DNA of 64,000 bases from Photorhabdus thracensis (GCF_001010285.1 NZ_CP011104.1:2914001-2978000), one strand, 5' to 3'. Numbered from the stretch's first letter, positions 47,930-59,133 are shown. Notes: a model not told the origin generated them from the sequence alone. Translations and numbers: made by a program.

Positions 47930-49507
47930 ATGGCAAAAGAGAAAAAAAGAGGCTTTTTCTCCTGGTTCGGGCGTGGCCGTCAGGAAGAACAGCAAAAAGA
48001 AGAACAATTGGTGGCAGAACAGGTAGAGCAACAACATCTTGTTGAAGAGTCTGCAAGATTAGCCGCGGAACAGGCAGAACAAAAACGTCTTGTTGAAGAA
48101 GCGGCAAGATTGGCAGCTGAGCAAGCAGAACAGCAGCGTCTTGCTGAAGAGGCTGCAAGATTAGCCGCGGAACAGGCGGAACAAAAACGCCTTGTTGAAG
48201 AAGCGGCAAGATTGGCGGCAGAGCAAGCAGAACAACAGCGTCTTGCTGAAGAGGCTGCAAGATTAGCCGCGGAACAGGCGGAACAAAAACGCCTTGTTGA
48301 AGAAGCGGCAAGATTGGCGGCAGAGCAAGCAGAACAACAGCGTCTTGCTGAAGAGGCTGCAAGATTAGCCGCGGAACAGGCGGAACAACAACGTCTTGTT
48401 GAAGAAGCCGCAAGATTGGCAGCAGAGCAGGCAGAACAACAGCGTCTTGCTGAAGAGGCTGCAAGATTAGCCGCAGAACGGGCAGAACAACAGCGTCTTG
48501 TTGAAGAAGCCGCAAGATTAGCTGTACAACAGGTACAAACTGAACAATCAAAGCCAGCTGTATCAAAAGAGCAAGAGCGTCCTACTAAAGAGGGTTTTTT
48601 CACTCGCTTGAAACGCAGTCTGGTTAAAACTCGTCAGAATCTGGGTTCCGGCTTTCTCAGCCTGTTCAGTGGTAAAAAGATCGACGATGATCTGTTTGAT
48701 GAATTGGAAGAGCAGTTATTGATTGCTGATGTTGGTGTTGATACTACCCGCAAAATCATTGGCAGCCTGACGGAGCATGCCAGCCGTAAAGAGCTGAAAG
48801 ATGCGGAAGCATTGTATGCCAAATTGAAAGAAGAGATGTCTGGCATTCTGGTTAAAGTTGATAAGCCGCTGGACATCGAAGGAAAAACACCGTATGTCAT
48901 TCTAATGGTTGGTGTTAATGGTGTTGGTAAAACGACAACAATTGGTAAGTTGGCTCGCCAGTTTCAGGCACAAGGTAAATCTGTCATGCTGGCGGCCGGG
49001 GATACTTTCCGTGCAGCCGCAGTTGAACAGTTACAGGTATGGGGGGATCGCAACCATATTTCGGTGGTGGCGCAGCATACTGGCGCTGATCCCGCTTCCG
49101 TGATTTTCGATGCTATTCAGTCAGCTAAAGCTAAAGGTGTAGATGTACTGATTGCCGATACCGCAGGTCGTTTGCAAAATAAATCTCACCTAATGGAAGA
49201 GTTGAAGAAGATTGTCCGGGTGATGAAAAAACTGGACGAAGATGCGCCACATGAAATTATGCTGACATTGGATGCCAGCACCGGCCAGAATGCGATAAGT
49301 CAGGCTAAATTGTTCAATGAAGCTGTTGGGCTGACAGGTATCTCACTGACAAAACTGGATGGGACTGCCAAAGGCGGGGTGATTTTCGCCATTGCTGATC
49401 AGTTTGAAATTCCTATCCGTTATATTGGTGTCGGTGAAGGAATTGAAGATCTGCGACCATTTAAGGCAGATGATTTTATAGAGGCACTTTTTGCCCGAGA
49501 GGATTAA
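47930..49507 (+). CDS. ftsY: Signal recognition particle receptor FtsY
   Basis: FtsY is the membrane-associated GTPase that receives SRP-ribosome complexes. The ~525-residue product has a charged A domain beginning [16 protein letters not shown], then nine tandem 17-residue repeats (about residues 41-193), and the NG domain with [26 protein letters not shown] and [10 protein letters not shown]. Some repeats are nearly identical in DNA. It starts the ftsYEX cluster. Confidence 0.97.
   Translation: MAKEKKRGFFSWFGRGRQEEQQKEEQLVAEQVEQQHLVEESARLAAEQAEQKRLVEEAARLAAEQAEQQRLAEEAARLAAEQAEQKRLVEEAARLAAEQAEQQRLAEEAARLAAEQAEQKRLVEEAARLAAEQAEQQRLAEEAARLAAEQAEQQRLVEEAARLAAEQAEQQRLAEEAARLAAERAEQQRLVEEAARLAVQQVQTEQSKPAVSKEQERPTKEGFFTRLKRSLVKTRQNLGSGFLSLFSGKKIDDDLFDELEEQLLIADVGVDTTRKIIGSLTEHASRKELKDAEALYAKLKEEMSGILVKVDKPLDIEGKTPYVILMVGVNGVGKTTTIGKLARQFQAQGKSVMLAAGDTFRAAAVEQLQVWGDRNHISVVAQHTGADPASVIFDAIQSAKAKGVDVLIADTAGRLQNKSHLMEELKKIVRVMKKLDEDAPHEIMLTLDASTGQNAISQAKLFNEAVGLTGISLTKLDGTAKGGVIFAIADQFEIPIRYIGVGEGIEDLRPFKADDFIEALFARED
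48050..48508 (+). repeat. Nine 51-bp coding repeats in ftsY
   Basis: The unit encodes [17 protein letters not shown] with variants (K/Q and V/A alternate, the first unit starts with Ser). Alternation produces a nearly exact 102-bp higher-order repeat. It predicts a long charged helix or coiled coil and is prone to length change. Confidence 0.95.
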
Positions 49508-49512
49508 TTACC

Positions 49513-50178
49513 ATGATTCGCTTTGAACAGGTCAGTAAAGCTTATCTGGGGGGACGGCAAGCCCTGCAAGGGGTGAATTTTCATTTGCGCCCTGCGGAAA
49601 TGGCATTTCTCATTGGTCACTCAGGGGCAGGTAAAAGTACCTTGCTGAAACTCATCTGTGGCATTGAGCGACCTAGTGCCGGACATATCTGGTTTTCAGG
49701 TCATGATATCAGCCGGTTAAAGAGTCGTGAGGTGCCTTTCCTGCGTCGCCAGATTGGTATGATTTTCCAGGATCACCATCTGCTGTTGGATAGGACGGTA
49801 TACGATAACGTGGCAATGCCACTGATTATTTCAGGTGCGAGTTCTGAAGATATCCGTCGCCGGACTTCTGCGGCATTGGATAAAGTGGGTCTGCTGGACA
49901 AAGCGAAAAATTTTCCGATTCAGCTTTCGGGGGGTGAACAGCAGCGTGTCGGTATTGCCCGGGCAGTTGTGAATAAGCCAACTGTTTTGTTGGCGGATGA
50001 ACCGACTGGTAATCTTGATGGTGAATTGTCAGAAGGCATTTTACGGCTGTTTGAAGAGTTTAACCGAGTAGGGGTGACGGTGCTGATGGCGACCCATGAT
50101 ATGGCACTGATTGAACGACGGAAATATCGTATTCTGACTCTGAGCCAGGGCCGTATGGCGGGAGAGCATCATGGTTAA
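49513..50178 (+). CDS. ftsE: Cell division ATP-binding protein FtsE
   Basis: FtsE is the ATPase of the FtsEX complex, which controls septal peptidoglycan hydrolase activation. The 221-residue product has Walker [10 protein letters not shown], signature [15 protein letters not shown], Walker [13 protein letters not shown] and the switch His in ATHD. It starts five bases after ftsY and overlaps ftsX by eight. Confidence 0.98.
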   Translation: MIRFEQVSKAYLGGRQALQGVNFHLRPAEMAFLIGHSGAGKSTLLKLICGIERPSAGHIWFSGHDISRLKSREVPFLRRQIGMIFQDHHLLLDRTVYDNVAMPLIISGASSEDIRRRTSAALDKVGLLDKAKNFPIQLSGGEQQRVGIARAVVNKPTVLLADEPTGNLDGELSEGILRLFEEFNRVGVTVLMATHDMALIERRKYRILTLSQGRMAGEHHG

Positions 50179-51145
50179 AAATGTGCGTAAGGCAGCGGGG
50201 AAAGTAACAAGATCGAAAAGTAAAGCTCTGCAAGGGGGATGGCATGGACAGTGGCGTTATGCCTGGATGAATGTGCTGACAGATATGTTGCGTCAGCCAC
50301 TAGCAACTCTGCTGACGATTATGGTTATTGCGATATCTCTGACATTACCAAGCGTTTGTTACATTGTTTGGAAGAATGTCAGCCAGGCTGCGGAAAAATG
50401 GTATCCCACCCCTCAATTGACGGTGTATCTCGATAAATCACTGGATGACAACAGCGCTCAGAAATTAATAAGTGAACTGAAAGCACTTGATGGTGTGGAT
50501 AATGTTAATTATCTCTCACGTCAGGAAGCGATGACAGAGTTCCGTACTTGGTCTGGTTTTGGCGGTGCGCTGGATATGCTGGAAGAGAACCCACTACCCG
50601 CGGTTGCTATCATTACACCGAAAATCGATTTTCAAAGCTCACAGACGCTGACTACGTTGCGTGACCGGGTTTCTCAGGTCAAGGGTATTGAAGAAGTTCG
50701 GATGGATGATAGCTGGTTTGCCCGTTTGGCGGCGTTGACGGGGCTTGTCGGGCAGATTGCGGCAGTGATTGGTATTCTGATGGTCGTGGCGTTGTTTTTG
50801 GTCGTCGGTAACAGCGTGCGTCTCAGTATTTTCAGCCATCGTGACACGATTAACGTGATGAAGCTGATTGGTGCGACTGATGGTTTCATTTTGCGTCCAT
50901 TCCTCAATGGCGGCGCTTTGTTAGGGGGGCTTGGTGCGATGTTATCATTGATACTCTCTGCCCTGTTGGTGTGGAAGCTCTCTGATGTTGTCACACAGGT
51001 TGCCAGTGTGTTTGGTACCACGTTTAATTTACATGGTCTTTCATGGGATGAATCCCTGTTGTTGGTTTTAATCTCCGCGATGATTGGTTGGGTAGCTGCC
51101 TGGTTAGCCACAACCCAGCATTTGCGCCACTTTACGCCAGAATAA
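50171..51145 (+). CDS. ftsX: Cell division protein FtsX
   Basis: FtsX is the membrane partner of FtsE. The 324-residue product has a basic N-terminal cytoplasmic tail, a first span near 50-70, a large periplasmic loop (about 75-215) and three further spans in the C-terminal half. It is translationally coupled to ftsE through the overlap. Confidence 0.97.
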   Translation: MVKNVRKAAGKVTRSKSKALQGGWHGQWRYAWMNVLTDMLRQPLATLLTIMVIAISLTLPSVCYIVWKNVSQAAEKWYPTPQLTVYLDKSLDDNSAQKLISELKALDGVDNVNYLSRQEAMTEFRTWSGFGGALDMLEENPLPAVAIITPKIDFQSSQTLTTLRDRVSQVKGIEEVRMDDSWFARLAALTGLVGQIAAVIGILMVVALFLVVGNSVRLSIFSHRDTINVMKLIGATDGFILRPFLNGGALLGGLGAMLSLILSALLVWKLSDVVTQVASVFGTTFNLHGLSWDESLLLVLISAMIGWVAAWLATTQHLRHFTPE

Positions 51146-51392
51146 TTGAATTAATGCTTGTTATGGCTGATACAAATAAAGTTACTTGCATAAATATAAA
51201 ACAATCTGTTATTTTTTGTTCCGTGATTCCACGGTGGATGTTATCTGTCCTGAAATTATTACAACCTCACGCATCTGTAACTTGAATATGCACATTCTGG
51301 TGATAGACTGTACCGCTGTATGTTGAGCATTGGTTTATAAACACTGATGTAATCTGTACTAACGATTTGAGTCTTAATTTGAGAGGATTTGA

Positions 51393-52250
51393 ATGGCCAA
51401 AGAAATGCAAACCTTAGCGTTAGTTCCTCAAGGAAGTCTAGAGGGCTATATTCGTGCCTCTAATACCTACCCGATGCTGACAGCGGAGGAAGAGAAGGAA
51501 CTGGCTGAAAGGCTGCATTACCAGGGAGATCTGGATGCAGCTAAGAAGCTGATTCTGTCTCATCTGCGCTTCGTTGTTCATGTCGCTCGCAGTTATGCTG
51601 GTTATGGCCTGCCCCAGGCGGATTTAATTCAGGAAGGGAACATTGGCTTGATGAAAGCAGTACGTCGTTTCAACCCGGAAGTGGGGGTGCGTCTGGTTTC
51701 TTTTGCTGTTCACTGGATTAAAGCTGAAATCCACGAATATGTACTGCGTAATTGGCGTATTGTTAAAGTTGCGACAACTAAAGCACAACGCAAGCTGTTT
51801 TTTAATCTGCGCAAAACTAAACAGCGTTTAGGTTGGTTTAATCAGGACGAAGTGGAAATGGTCGCCAAAGAACTTGGTGTGACCAGTAAAGATGTGCGTG
51901 AGATGGAATCTCGTATGTCAGCGCAGGATATGGCGTTTGATATGTCTGCTGATGATGATAGTCAGGAAGGCTTGCCGATTGCCCCAGTTCTGTATCTTCA
52001 GGATAAAGCTTCTGATTTTGCAGACGGCATTGAAGAGGACAATTGGGAAAACCATGCTGCTGATAAATTATCGGTAGCGATAGAAGGCTTAGATGAGCGC
52101 AGTCAGGATATTATCCGTTGCCGCTGGTTGGATGATGATAACAAATCTACCCTGCAAGAGCTGGCTGATAAGTATGGTGTTTCTGCGGAGCGTGTACGTC
52201 AGCTTGAAAAGAATGCCATGAAAAAACTGCGTGTAGCAATTGAAGCATAA
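51393..52250 (+). CDS. rpoH: RNA polymerase sigma-32 factor RpoH
   Basis: RpoH directs transcription of heat-shock genes, including the groESL operon in this window. The 285-residue product has the region 2 sequences [29 protein letters not shown] in part, the RpoH box [17 protein letters not shown] and the region 4.2 [26 protein letters not shown] lies just upstream of the start. The translation of rpoH mRNA is temperature-controlled in enterobacteria; the leader here was not folded. Confidence 0.98.
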   Translation: MAKEMQTLALVPQGSLEGYIRASNTYPMLTAEEEKELAERLHYQGDLDAAKKLILSHLRFVVHVARSYAGYGLPQADLIQEGNIGLMKAVRRFNPEVGVRLVSFAVHWIKAEIHEYVLRNWRIVKVATTKAQRKLFFNLRKTKQRLGWFNQDEVEMVAKELGVTSKDVREMESRMSAQDMAFDMSADDDSQEGLPIAPVLYLQDKASDFADGIEEDNWENHAADKLSVAIEGLDERSQDIIRCRWLDDDNKSTLQELADKYGVSAERVRQLEKNAMKKLRVAIEA

Positions 52251-52289
52251 ATAAAGTGATTTTGCGTTAACGCATTCACGATTAATAAG

Positions 52290-52325
52290 TTAAAAGGGCG
52301 ATAATGATTTATCGCCTTTTTTATT
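52290..52325 (+). terminator. rpoH terminator
   Basis: AAAAGGGCGATAA and TTATCGCCTTTT form a stem that runs into TTTTTTA. Confidence 0.88.
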
Positions 52326-52359
52326 CCTTCTTTCAGAGTCCTACAACCAAACTAATCCG

Positions 52360-53499
52360 ATGAAAATTGTTATTGCACCTGATTCATTTAAAGAGAGCCT
52401 TGGTGCCTTGCAGGTTGCTGAAGCGATAGAACAAGGATTTCGTGAAATCTATCCACGAGCTGAATACATTAAGTTGCCGATGGCAGATGGTGGTGAAGGT
52501 ACGGTTGAATCAATGGTAGCCGCCACCGATGGGCAAATTATCCACTTGCCTGTTACCGGCCCGTTAAATCAGCCGGTGGATAGTTTTTTTGGCGTGTTGG
52601 GTGATGGAAAAACCGCTGTTATTGAAATGGCGGCGGCTTCTGGCTTACATCTGGTTTCGATGGAAAAGCGTAATCCGCTGATAACCACAACGTATGGTAC
52701 CGGTGAGCTGATGCTGGCTGCTTTAGATAAAGGTGTCAGTAAGATAATCCTCGGTATCGGTGGTAGTGCGACTAATGATGGTGGTGCTGGTATGATGCAG
52801 GCACTGGGTGCTCGTCTGCTTGATGATTGTGGTGAAGAGTTGAGGGCAGGTGGAGCCGCGTTAAGTCAGCTCGCTGAAATCGATCTCTCTGGTTTGGATT
52901 CGCGTTTGAGTCAGACTGAAATTATCGTCGCCTGTGATGTGTCTAACCCGTTATGTGGTGAGTTTGGCGCATCTGCTGTTTTCGGACCACAAAAAGGGGC
53001 GACCCCAGAGATGGTGAAAGAATTGGATGCTGCTTTGCGTCATTACGGTGAAAAAATTGAATTCCTGACAAAAGTGAAGGTCATGGATGTACCGGGTACG
53101 GGAGCCGCAGGTGGTATGGGGGCACCTTTACTTGGTTGTCTTAAAGCGAAATTACAACCGGGAATTGATATTGTTATCTCCACGTTGGAATTGGAGAAAG
53201 TGGTACAAGGTGCTGATTTGGTTATTACTGGGGAAGGCCGGATGGATAGGCAGACTATTTACGGTAAAACACCAATCGGCGTTGCCCGTATCGCCAAAAA
53301 GTATGCTATTCCAACCATTGCATTAGTTGGTGGTATGAGTCAGGACTATAACGTCGTTCATGAGCATGGATTGGATGCCGTTTTCTCAATTATGCCCGGT
53401 GTTTGTTCTCTTTCTGATGCTCTTGCTTGCGGGCATGAGAATTTGCGGGTGACAGCCCGCAATGTGGCTGCCGTCTGGAAGATGAGTCAGCCCAAATAG
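52360..53499 (+). CDS. Glycerate 2-kinase (GarK/GlxK family)
   Basis: The enzyme phosphorylates glycerate to 2-phosphoglycerate. The 379-residue product begins MKIVIAPDSFKESLGALQVA and has the MADGGEGTVESMVAAT motif, the ILGIGGSATNDGGAGMMQALGA loop and PGTGAAGGMGAPLLG, all hallmarks of the family. It is placed between rpoH and panM, where E. coli has livJ, and has no other glycerate or galactarate genes next to it. Its 3' end overlaps the convergent panM stop by 13 bases. Which of garK or glxK it corresponds to cannot be decided. Confidence 0.92.
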   Translation: MKIVIAPDSFKESLGALQVAEAIEQGFREIYPRAEYIKLPMADGGEGTVESMVAATDGQIIHLPVTGPLNQPVDSFFGVLGDGKTAVIEMAAASGLHLVSMEKRNPLITTTYGTGELMLAALDKGVSKIILGIGGSATNDGGAGMMQALGARLLDDCGEELRAGGAALSQLAEIDLSGLDSRLSQTEIIVACDVSNPLCGEFGASAVFGPQKGATPEMVKELDAALRHYGEKIEFLTKVKVMDVPGTGAAGGMGAPLLGCLKAKLQPGIDIVISTLELEKVVQGADLVITGEGRMDRQTIYGKTPIGVARIAKKYAIPTIALVGGMSQDYNVVHEHGLDAVFSIMPGVCSLSDALACGHENLRVTARNVAAVWKMSQPK

Positions 53500-53885
53500 T
53501 AGTTTGAAGTGGTATCATAACGAAAACCACAGGCGTTCATAAAACCTTTTAACGCCGGTTCGTTGGCATCTGGGAACCCCTTGAGACTGAGCTTCCACTG
53601 TTTAACCGTAGGATGTCGGGCCTTTATTTCATTTACCAGATATAAACCCACACCCCGGCGGCGTGTTATTTCACGAACACATAAATCTTCAAGTAGGCCG
53701 AATTGATTACTGAGAGTGATTTTTACTGCGGCCAACAATCTGTCATTAAAACGGGCAGCAAACAGTTTATTACCGTTTTTTAGATGGATTTGCCACTGTT
53801 CTGGCGTTTGCTGAGGCCAGATTTTCCCCAAATCAATCATATCTTGTGCTGATAAAACAGTCAGTTGTTCAATAGTTAACTTCAT
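53487..53885 (-). CDS. panM: PanD maturation factor PanM (PanZ)
   Basis: PanM is a GNAT-fold protein that binds CoA and promotes self-cleavage of aspartate decarboxylase PanD in pantothenate synthesis. The 132-residue product has AARFNDRLLAAVKITL and the CoA loop LCVREITRRRGVGLYLV. It is convergent with the glycerate kinase and lies next to the liv genes as in E. coli. Confidence 0.92.
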   Translation of the reverse strand: MKLTIEQLTVLSAQDMIDLGKIWPQQTPEQWQIHLKNGNKLFAARFNDRLLAAVKITLSNQFGLLEDLCVREITRRRGVGLYLVNEIKARHPTVKQWKLSLKGFPDANEPALKGFMNACGFRYDTTSNYYLG

Positions 53886-54275
53886 GGTTTTTCCATATCC
53901 ATTGTAGATGAGTAAACAGTCAGAATGTTGTGTGACTATTTTTATACGTTACTGGAAAAAATGTTTTTAACACAATCGATCTTTCGAGTTAAAGATTGCT
54001 TTACTAATATTTAACCAGAATATCACACTATGATTTGCCTAAATTACAATCAATTTTGGCGGTATTTTATGCTGTAATTAATGCTTTTTGCTACCTTGTT
54101 AATTTGATTTTAAGCATGAAATGCTATTTTAATAACATGAAAAATAAAATTTTATTAGCATAAATCACTTTATCTAATCATTAATCACAAAAGGTCATGA
54201 TTGTCAGCCAGATAATGAAAGATCTTAATGGCAAACACAATCATCCAGACCAATAACAATACGGGGATAAATAAA
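53886..54275. other. Upstream region of livK
   Basis: An AT-rich stretch of about 390 bases between divergent panM and livK. It presumably holds the liv promoter, usually controlled by Lrp. I cannot assign individual sites. Confidence 0.4.
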
Positions 54276-55388
54276 ATGAAAATCGTAACAGGTAAAGCAT
54301 TATTAGCCGGTTGTATTGCCATGATGATGAGTTCTTCTCTGTGGGCAAAAGAGATTAAAGTAGCGATTGTGGGGGCGATGTCCGGTCCGGTTGCTCAGTA
54401 TGGAGATATGGAATTTACTGGCGCACGTCAGGCTATTGCGGATATTAATGCCAAAGGTGGCATCAATGGCGATAAGCTGGTGGGCGTTGAATATGATGAT
54501 GCTTGTGATCCAAAACAGGCTGTTGCAGTTGCTAACAAAGTGATTAATGACAACATTCGTTATGTTATCGGTCATCTCTGCTCTTCATCGACTCAACCAG
54601 CATCTGATATCTATGAAGATGAAGGTGTCATTATGATTACGCCCGCGGCAACTAATGCTGATCTGACAACTCGTGGCTATCAAATGATTCTGCGTACTAC
54701 TGGGCTGGACTCTGATCAGGGTCCAACGGCAGCGAAATATATTGTTGAAAGGCTCAAACCTCAGCGGCTGGCAATTGTTCACGATAAACAGCAGTACGGT
54801 GAAGGGTTGGCACGTTCCGTTCTTGATAAACTGAAAAAAATGGGCGTCAATACGGTATTGTTTGAAGGTGTTACTGCCGGTGATAAAGACTTCTCAGCGC
54901 TGGTTGCCCGTCTGAAAAAAGAAAATGTGGATTTTGTCTATTTTGGCGGCTATTACCCTGAAATGGGACAAATTCTGCGCCAGGCTAAACAAGCGGGTTT
55001 GAATATCCGTTTTATGGGGCCGGAGGGTGTCGGTAACTCTTCGTTGTCTAATATTGCCGGTTCTGCTTCTGAAGGAATGTTTGTAACATTGCCTAAACGA
55101 TACGATCAAGCTCCGGCAAACAAAGCTATCGTTGATGCAATCAAAGCTAAGAAAGAGGATCCAACGGGCCCATTCGTCTGGACAACCTATGCCGCCCTGC
55201 AATCTCTGGCAACGGCAATGAGCCGTACAGGTAGCATGGAACCTGCTGATTTGGTGAAAGACTTGAAAACTAATCCAGTCGATACCGTGATGGGAACACT
55301 GAGCTGGAATCAGGCTGGCGACCTGAAAGGGTTTGAGTTCGGCATTTTTGAATGGCATGCAGACGGTTCTTCTACTTCTGTGAAGTAA
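54276..55388 (+). CDS. livK: Leucine-binding periplasmic protein LivK
   Basis: LivK delivers branched-chain amino acids to the LivHMGF transporter. The ~370-residue product has a signal peptide (cleavage after SSSLWA) and the LivJ/LivK hallmarks [58 protein letters not shown] and a [10 protein letters not shown] end closer to LivK. ATG 54276 ([10 protein letters not shown]) is chosen over an upstream in-frame start that would precede the signal peptide with 16 polar residues. It is the only binding protein in this cluster. Confidence 0.94.
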   Translation: MKIVTGKALLAGCIAMMMSSSLWAKEIKVAIVGAMSGPVAQYGDMEFTGARQAIADINAKGGINGDKLVGVEYDDACDPKQAVAVANKVINDNIRYVIGHLCSSSTQPASDIYEDEGVIMITPAATNADLTTRGYQMILRTTGLDSDQGPTAAKYIVERLKPQRLAIVHDKQQYGEGLARSVLDKLKKMGVNTVLFEGVTAGDKDFSALVARLKKENVDFVYFGGYYPEMGQILRQAKQAGLNIRFMGPEGVGNSSLSNIAGSASEGMFVTLPKRYDQAPANKAIVDAIKAKKEDPTGPFVWTTYAALQSLATAMSRTGSMEPADLVKDLKTNPVDTVMGTLSWNQAGDLKGFEFGIFEWHADGSSTSVK

Positions 55389-55449
55389 AGCCATCCGAAT
55401 GGCTGTCAGCCCCTGTTTGACAGGGGCTACTATTCCAGAGGTACAAGGT

Positions 55450-56376
55450 ATGTCAGAACAATTTCTCTATTTTTTACAACAGATGTTAAACGGGGTTACC
55501 TTGGGTAGCACTTATGCATTGATTGCCATTGGCTATACGATGGTTTACGGCATTATCGGGATGATTAACTTTGCTCATGGTGAAGTTTATATGATTGGCA
55601 GCTATGTCTCCTTTATTGTGATTGCTGCTCTGATGATGATGGGAATTGATCTGGGCTGGTTGCTGATTACTGCTGCTTTCTTAACATCAATTGTGATTGC
55701 CAGCGCTTATGGCTGGAGTATTGAACGGGTGGCTTACAAACCCGTTCGCCATTCCAAACGCCTGATTGCGCTGATTTCTGCCATTGGGATGTCTATTTTC
55801 CTGCAAAATTATGTCAGCTTGTCACAGGGTTCCCGTGATCTGGCCTTGCCGGGGTTGATTACCGGGCAGTGGGTATTGAGCGAAAGTGATGGATTTTCTG
55901 CCAGTATTACTGCTATGCAACTGATTATCTGGGTAGTGACATTCCTTGCCATGCTGGTACTGACGATGTTTATCCGCTATTCCCGTATGGGCCGTGCTTG
56001 CCGTGCCTGTGCGGAGGATCTGAAAATGGCCGGTTTGCTGGGGATCAATACTGACAAAGTTATTTCTTTGACCTTTGTTATCGGCGCTGCAATGGCAGCG
56101 GTAGCCGGTGTTTTACTGGGGCAGTTTTACGGTGTGATAAATCCATATATCGGTTTTATGGCAGGCATGAAAGCGTTCACCGCAGCTGTATTGGGAGGCA
56201 TTGGCAGCATTCCGGGAGCAATGATTGGTGGCTTGATTCTGGGTGTTTCTGAAGCCCTGACTTCTGCTTATTTGAGCACAGAATATAAAGATGCGGTTTC
56301 CTTTGCTCTGCTTATCGTTGTGTTGTTGTTTATGCCTACCGGGATTTTAGGCCGTCCAGAGGTAGAAAAAGTATGA
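55450..56376 (+). CDS. livH: Branched-chain amino acid ABC permease LivH
   Basis: LivH is one of the two membrane permeases of the system. The 308-residue product begins MSEQFLYFLQQMLNGVTLGS, has GMINFAHGEVYMIGSYV and the conserved loop with AVLGGIGSIPGAMIGGL. ATG 55450 follows AGAGGTACAAGGT. It overlaps livM by four bases (ATGA). Confidence 0.97.
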   Translation: MSEQFLYFLQQMLNGVTLGSTYALIAIGYTMVYGIIGMINFAHGEVYMIGSYVSFIVIAALMMMGIDLGWLLITAAFLTSIVIASAYGWSIERVAYKPVRHSKRLIALISAIGMSIFLQNYVSLSQGSRDLALPGLITGQWVLSESDGFSASITAMQLIIWVVTFLAMLVLTMFIRYSRMGRACRACAEDLKMAGLLGINTDKVISLTFVIGAAMAAVAGVLLGQFYGVINPYIGFMAGMKAFTAAVLGGIGSIPGAMIGGLILGVSEALTSAYLSTEYKDAVSFALLIVVLLFMPTGILGRPEVEKV

Positions 56377-57659
56377 AACATGCCAATTGGATTAATGCCA
56401 TTATTGCCTCAGTCGCTTTACTTGTTCTAGCTGTTTTTATGATGGGGATGCAGTTGTCACTGGATGGTACGAAGTTGGTCGTTTACCGTGCCGATGAAGT
56501 CCGATGGCTATGGATTGGCGTCGGCTGTACGGTTGTTTTCCTGTTCCAGCTACTGCGTCCAATTGTTCAACAGACGATGAAGAAAGTATCAGTTAAAAGC
56601 TGGACATTGCCGGATTTCGATGGTTCAACCAAGGGACAAAAACTACTGGCGGCATTGATTATTGTTGCCGCGATTGTTTGGCCATTTATTGTCTCCCGTG
56701 GCAGTGTCGATATCGCTACGCTGACATTAATTTATATCATGTTGGGGCTGGGATTGAATGTAGTTGTTGGTTTGTCGGGGTTGCTGGTGCTTGGATATGC
56801 AGGTTTTTATGCTATCGGCGCTTATACCTATGCCTTACTAAGTCACTATTACGGATTGGGATTTTGGCAGAGCTTGCCGTTGGCGGGATTAACGGCTGCT
56901 TTATCGGGGCTGTTGTTAGGTTTTCCGGTATTGCGATTGAGAGGTGACTATCTGGCAATTGTCACACTCGGTTTTGGCGAGATTGTTCGCATTCTGCTAT
57001 TGAATAATACCGGAATAACGGGGGGCCCGAATGGTATCAGCCAGATTCCGAAACCCACTTTCTTCGGGCTGGAATTTAACCGCAGCGTGAAAGAGGGCGG
57101 TTGGGATACTTTCCATAACTTCTTTGGTCTGAAATACGATCCAAGTGACCGGGTTATTTTCCTCTATCTGGTCGTATTGTTGTTGGTGATACTGACCGTA
57201 TTGATTATCAATCGGTTACTGCGTATGCCATTAGGTCGCGCGTGGGAAGCATTGCGTGAAGATGAGATTGCTTGTCGTTCTCTTGGGCTGAGTCCAACCC
57301 GTATTAAACTGGCCGCGTTTACTATCAGTGCTGCATTTGCCGGTTTTGCCGGAGCCCTGTTTGCTGCCCGGCAGGGTTTCATCAGCCCGGAATCCTTCAC
57401 TTTTGCTGAATCCGCTTTCGTGCTGGCTATTGTGGTACTGGGTGGAATGGGTTCGCAGACAGCGGTAATTCTCGCGGCCATTCTGCTGGTGGTTTCCCGT
57501 GAGATGATGCGTGATTTAAATGCCTATAGCATGTTGCTGCTGGGGGCCATGATGGTGCTGATGATGGTTTGGCGTCCGCAAGGATTGTTACCGATGAAAC
57601 GCCATAATGTTAAATTGAAACGGCAGGAAAGCCAACCTCAGGGAGGAGAACAGGCATGA
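56373..57659 (+). CDS. livM: Branched-chain amino acid ABC permease LivM
   Basis: LivM is the partner permease of LivH. The 428-residue product has about ten spans, GLSGLLVLGYAGFYAIGAY, LRLRGDYLAIVTLGFGEIVRI and the ATPase-coupling loop AWEALREDEIACRSLGL. It overlaps livG by four bases. Confidence 0.97.
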   Translation: MKHANWINAIIASVALLVLAVFMMGMQLSLDGTKLVVYRADEVRWLWIGVGCTVVFLFQLLRPIVQQTMKKVSVKSWTLPDFDGSTKGQKLLAALIIVAAIVWPFIVSRGSVDIATLTLIYIMLGLGLNVVVGLSGLLVLGYAGFYAIGAYTYALLSHYYGLGFWQSLPLAGLTAALSGLLLGFPVLRLRGDYLAIVTLGFGEIVRILLLNNTGITGGPNGISQIPKPTFFGLEFNRSVKEGGWDTFHNFFGLKYDPSDRVIFLYLVVLLLVILTVLIINRLLRMPLGRAWEALREDEIACRSLGLSPTRIKLAAFTISAAFAGFAGALFAARQGFISPESFTFAESAFVLAIVVLGGMGSQTAVILAAILLVVSREMMRDLNAYSMLLLGAMMVLMMVWRPQGLLPMKRHNVKLKRQESQPQGGEQA

Positions 57660-58429
57660 GTGCAACACCATTATTGCAGGTTTCCGATCTGACCATGCGC
57701 TTCGGTGGTTTGCTGGCGGTTAACAATGTTGCCTTGATATTAAATCAAAGCGAAATTGTCTCTCTTATTGGGCCTAATGGCGCAGGGAAAACGACGATCT
57801 TTAATTGCCTGACAGGATTTTACCGTCCGACCAGCGGCACAATAAAATTGCGGGAAAAACATCTGGAAGGGTTATCCGGGCAGGCTATTGCCCGTATGGG
57901 CGTTGTCAGAACATTTCAGCATGTGCGATTATTCCGTGAGATGACAGTGATTGAAAATCTCTTAGTAGCGCAGCATCAGCATTTGAAAAGTGGTCTTTTT
58001 TCCGGGCTTTTCAAAATGCCGGCATTCCGCCGTGCAGAATCTGAGGCTGTAGATCGGGCCGTCGTTTGGCTAGAGCGGATTGGCTTGTTGCCACTGGCAA
58101 ACAGACAGGCGGGTAATTTGGCTTATGGTCAACAACGTCGTCTGGAGATTGCCCGCTGTATGGTAACATGCCCGGAAGCTTTGATGCTGGATGAGCCCGC
58201 TGCGGGCTTGAATCCGAAAGAGACAGCAGAACTTAATGTCTTAATTGCTGAACTGAGAAAACATCATCAGGTTTCTGTGTTGCTGATTGAGCACGATATG
58301 AAACTGGTGATGGGGATTTCTGATCGTATTTATGTGGTTAATCAGGGAACACCTTTGGCACAAGGGCGACCGGAAGAGATTCGTAACAACCCGGACGTTA
58401 TTCGGGCATATTTGGGAGAGGTGTATTAA
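57656..58429 (+). CDS. livG: Branched-chain amino acid ABC ATPase LivG
   Basis: LivG is one of the two ATPases. The 257-residue product has Walker A GPNGAGKTT, Walker B ALMLDEPAAGLNP, the switch His in LLIEHDM, and a signature motif LAYGQQRRLEIARCM. It overlaps livF at TAATG. Confidence 0.97.
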   Translation: MSATPLLQVSDLTMRFGGLLAVNNVALILNQSEIVSLIGPNGAGKTTIFNCLTGFYRPTSGTIKLREKHLEGLSGQAIARMGVVRTFQHVRLFREMTVIENLLVAQHQHLKSGLFSGLFKMPAFRRAESEAVDRAVVWLERIGLLPLANRQAGNLAYGQQRRLEIARCMVTCPEALMLDEPAAGLNPKETAELNVLIAELRKHHQVSVLLIEHDMKLVMGISDRIYVVNQGTPLAQGRPEEIRNNPDVIRAYLGEVY

Positions 58430-59133
58430 TGATGTTGGAATTCAAACAGGTATCTGCCCACTATGGCGAAATTCAGGCGCTGCATCAGGTGAGTCTGAAT
58501 ATTCAACAAGGAGAAATTGTCACTCTGATCGGTGCAAACGGCGCAGGAAAAACGACGTTGCTCAATACGTTATGTAGTGAACCCAGAGCGGCTGAGGGCG
58601 CTATTATTTTTCGCGGCAAAGATATCACGCAATGGCCGACTGCACGTATTATGCGTGAGGCCATTGCGATTGTTCCTGAAGGGCGCAGAGTCTTTGCCCG
58701 TATGACAGTCGAAGAAAATTTGGCAATGGGCGGTTTTTTTGCTGACAAAACTCAGTATCAGCAGCGTATTGAACGGGTTTATGATTTATTTCCCCGATTA
58801 CAGGAAAGGCGAAATCAGCGGGCTGGAACGATGTCCGGTGGTGAACAGCAAATGCTGGCAATTGGCCGCGCTTTGATGAGCCAGCCACAGTTATTGTTGC
58901 TGGATGAACCTTCACTGGGGCTGGCGCCGATAATTATCATACAGATTTTCGATACTATTCAGCAGTTGCGGGAAGAAGGGATGACAATCTTTCTGGTTGA
59001 ACAGAATGCAAATCAGGCATTGAAACTGGCTGACCGTGGATATGTATTGGAAAACGGCAAGATCGTACTGGAAGACAGCGGTGCGGCGTTATTGGTTAAT
59101 GAGGCAGTGAGGAGTGCGTATTTGGGTAGTTAG
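58429..59133 (+). CDS. livF: Branched-chain amino acid ABC ATPase LivF
   Basis: LivF is the second ATPase. The 234-residue product has Walker A GANGAGKTT, signature MSGGEQQMLAIGRAL, Walker B LLLLDEPSLGLAP and FLVEQNANQAL. It ends the livKHMGF operon; a weak stem at about 59248-59276 may terminate it. Confidence 0.97.
   Translation: MMLEFKQVSAHYGEIQALHQVSLNIQQGEIVTLIGANGAGKTTLLNTLCSEPRAAEGAIIFRGKDITQWPTARIMREAIAIVPEGRRVFARMTVEENLAMGGFFADKTQYQQRIERVYDLFPRLQERRNQRAGTMSGGEQQMLAIGRALMSQPQLLLLDEPSLGLAPIIIIQIFDTIQQLREEGMTIFLVEQNANQALKLADRGYVLENGKIVLEDSGAALLVNEAVRSAYLGS

Noticed and set aside
48050..48508. Regular 51-bp repeats as a CRISPR-like array
   Set aside because: There are no unique spacers; the repeats are contiguous, in frame and encode the FtsY A domain.
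47880..48603. Repetitive minus-strand frames opposite ftsY
   Set aside because: They arise from the coding repeats of ftsY, which keep all frames open and give low-complexity proteins.
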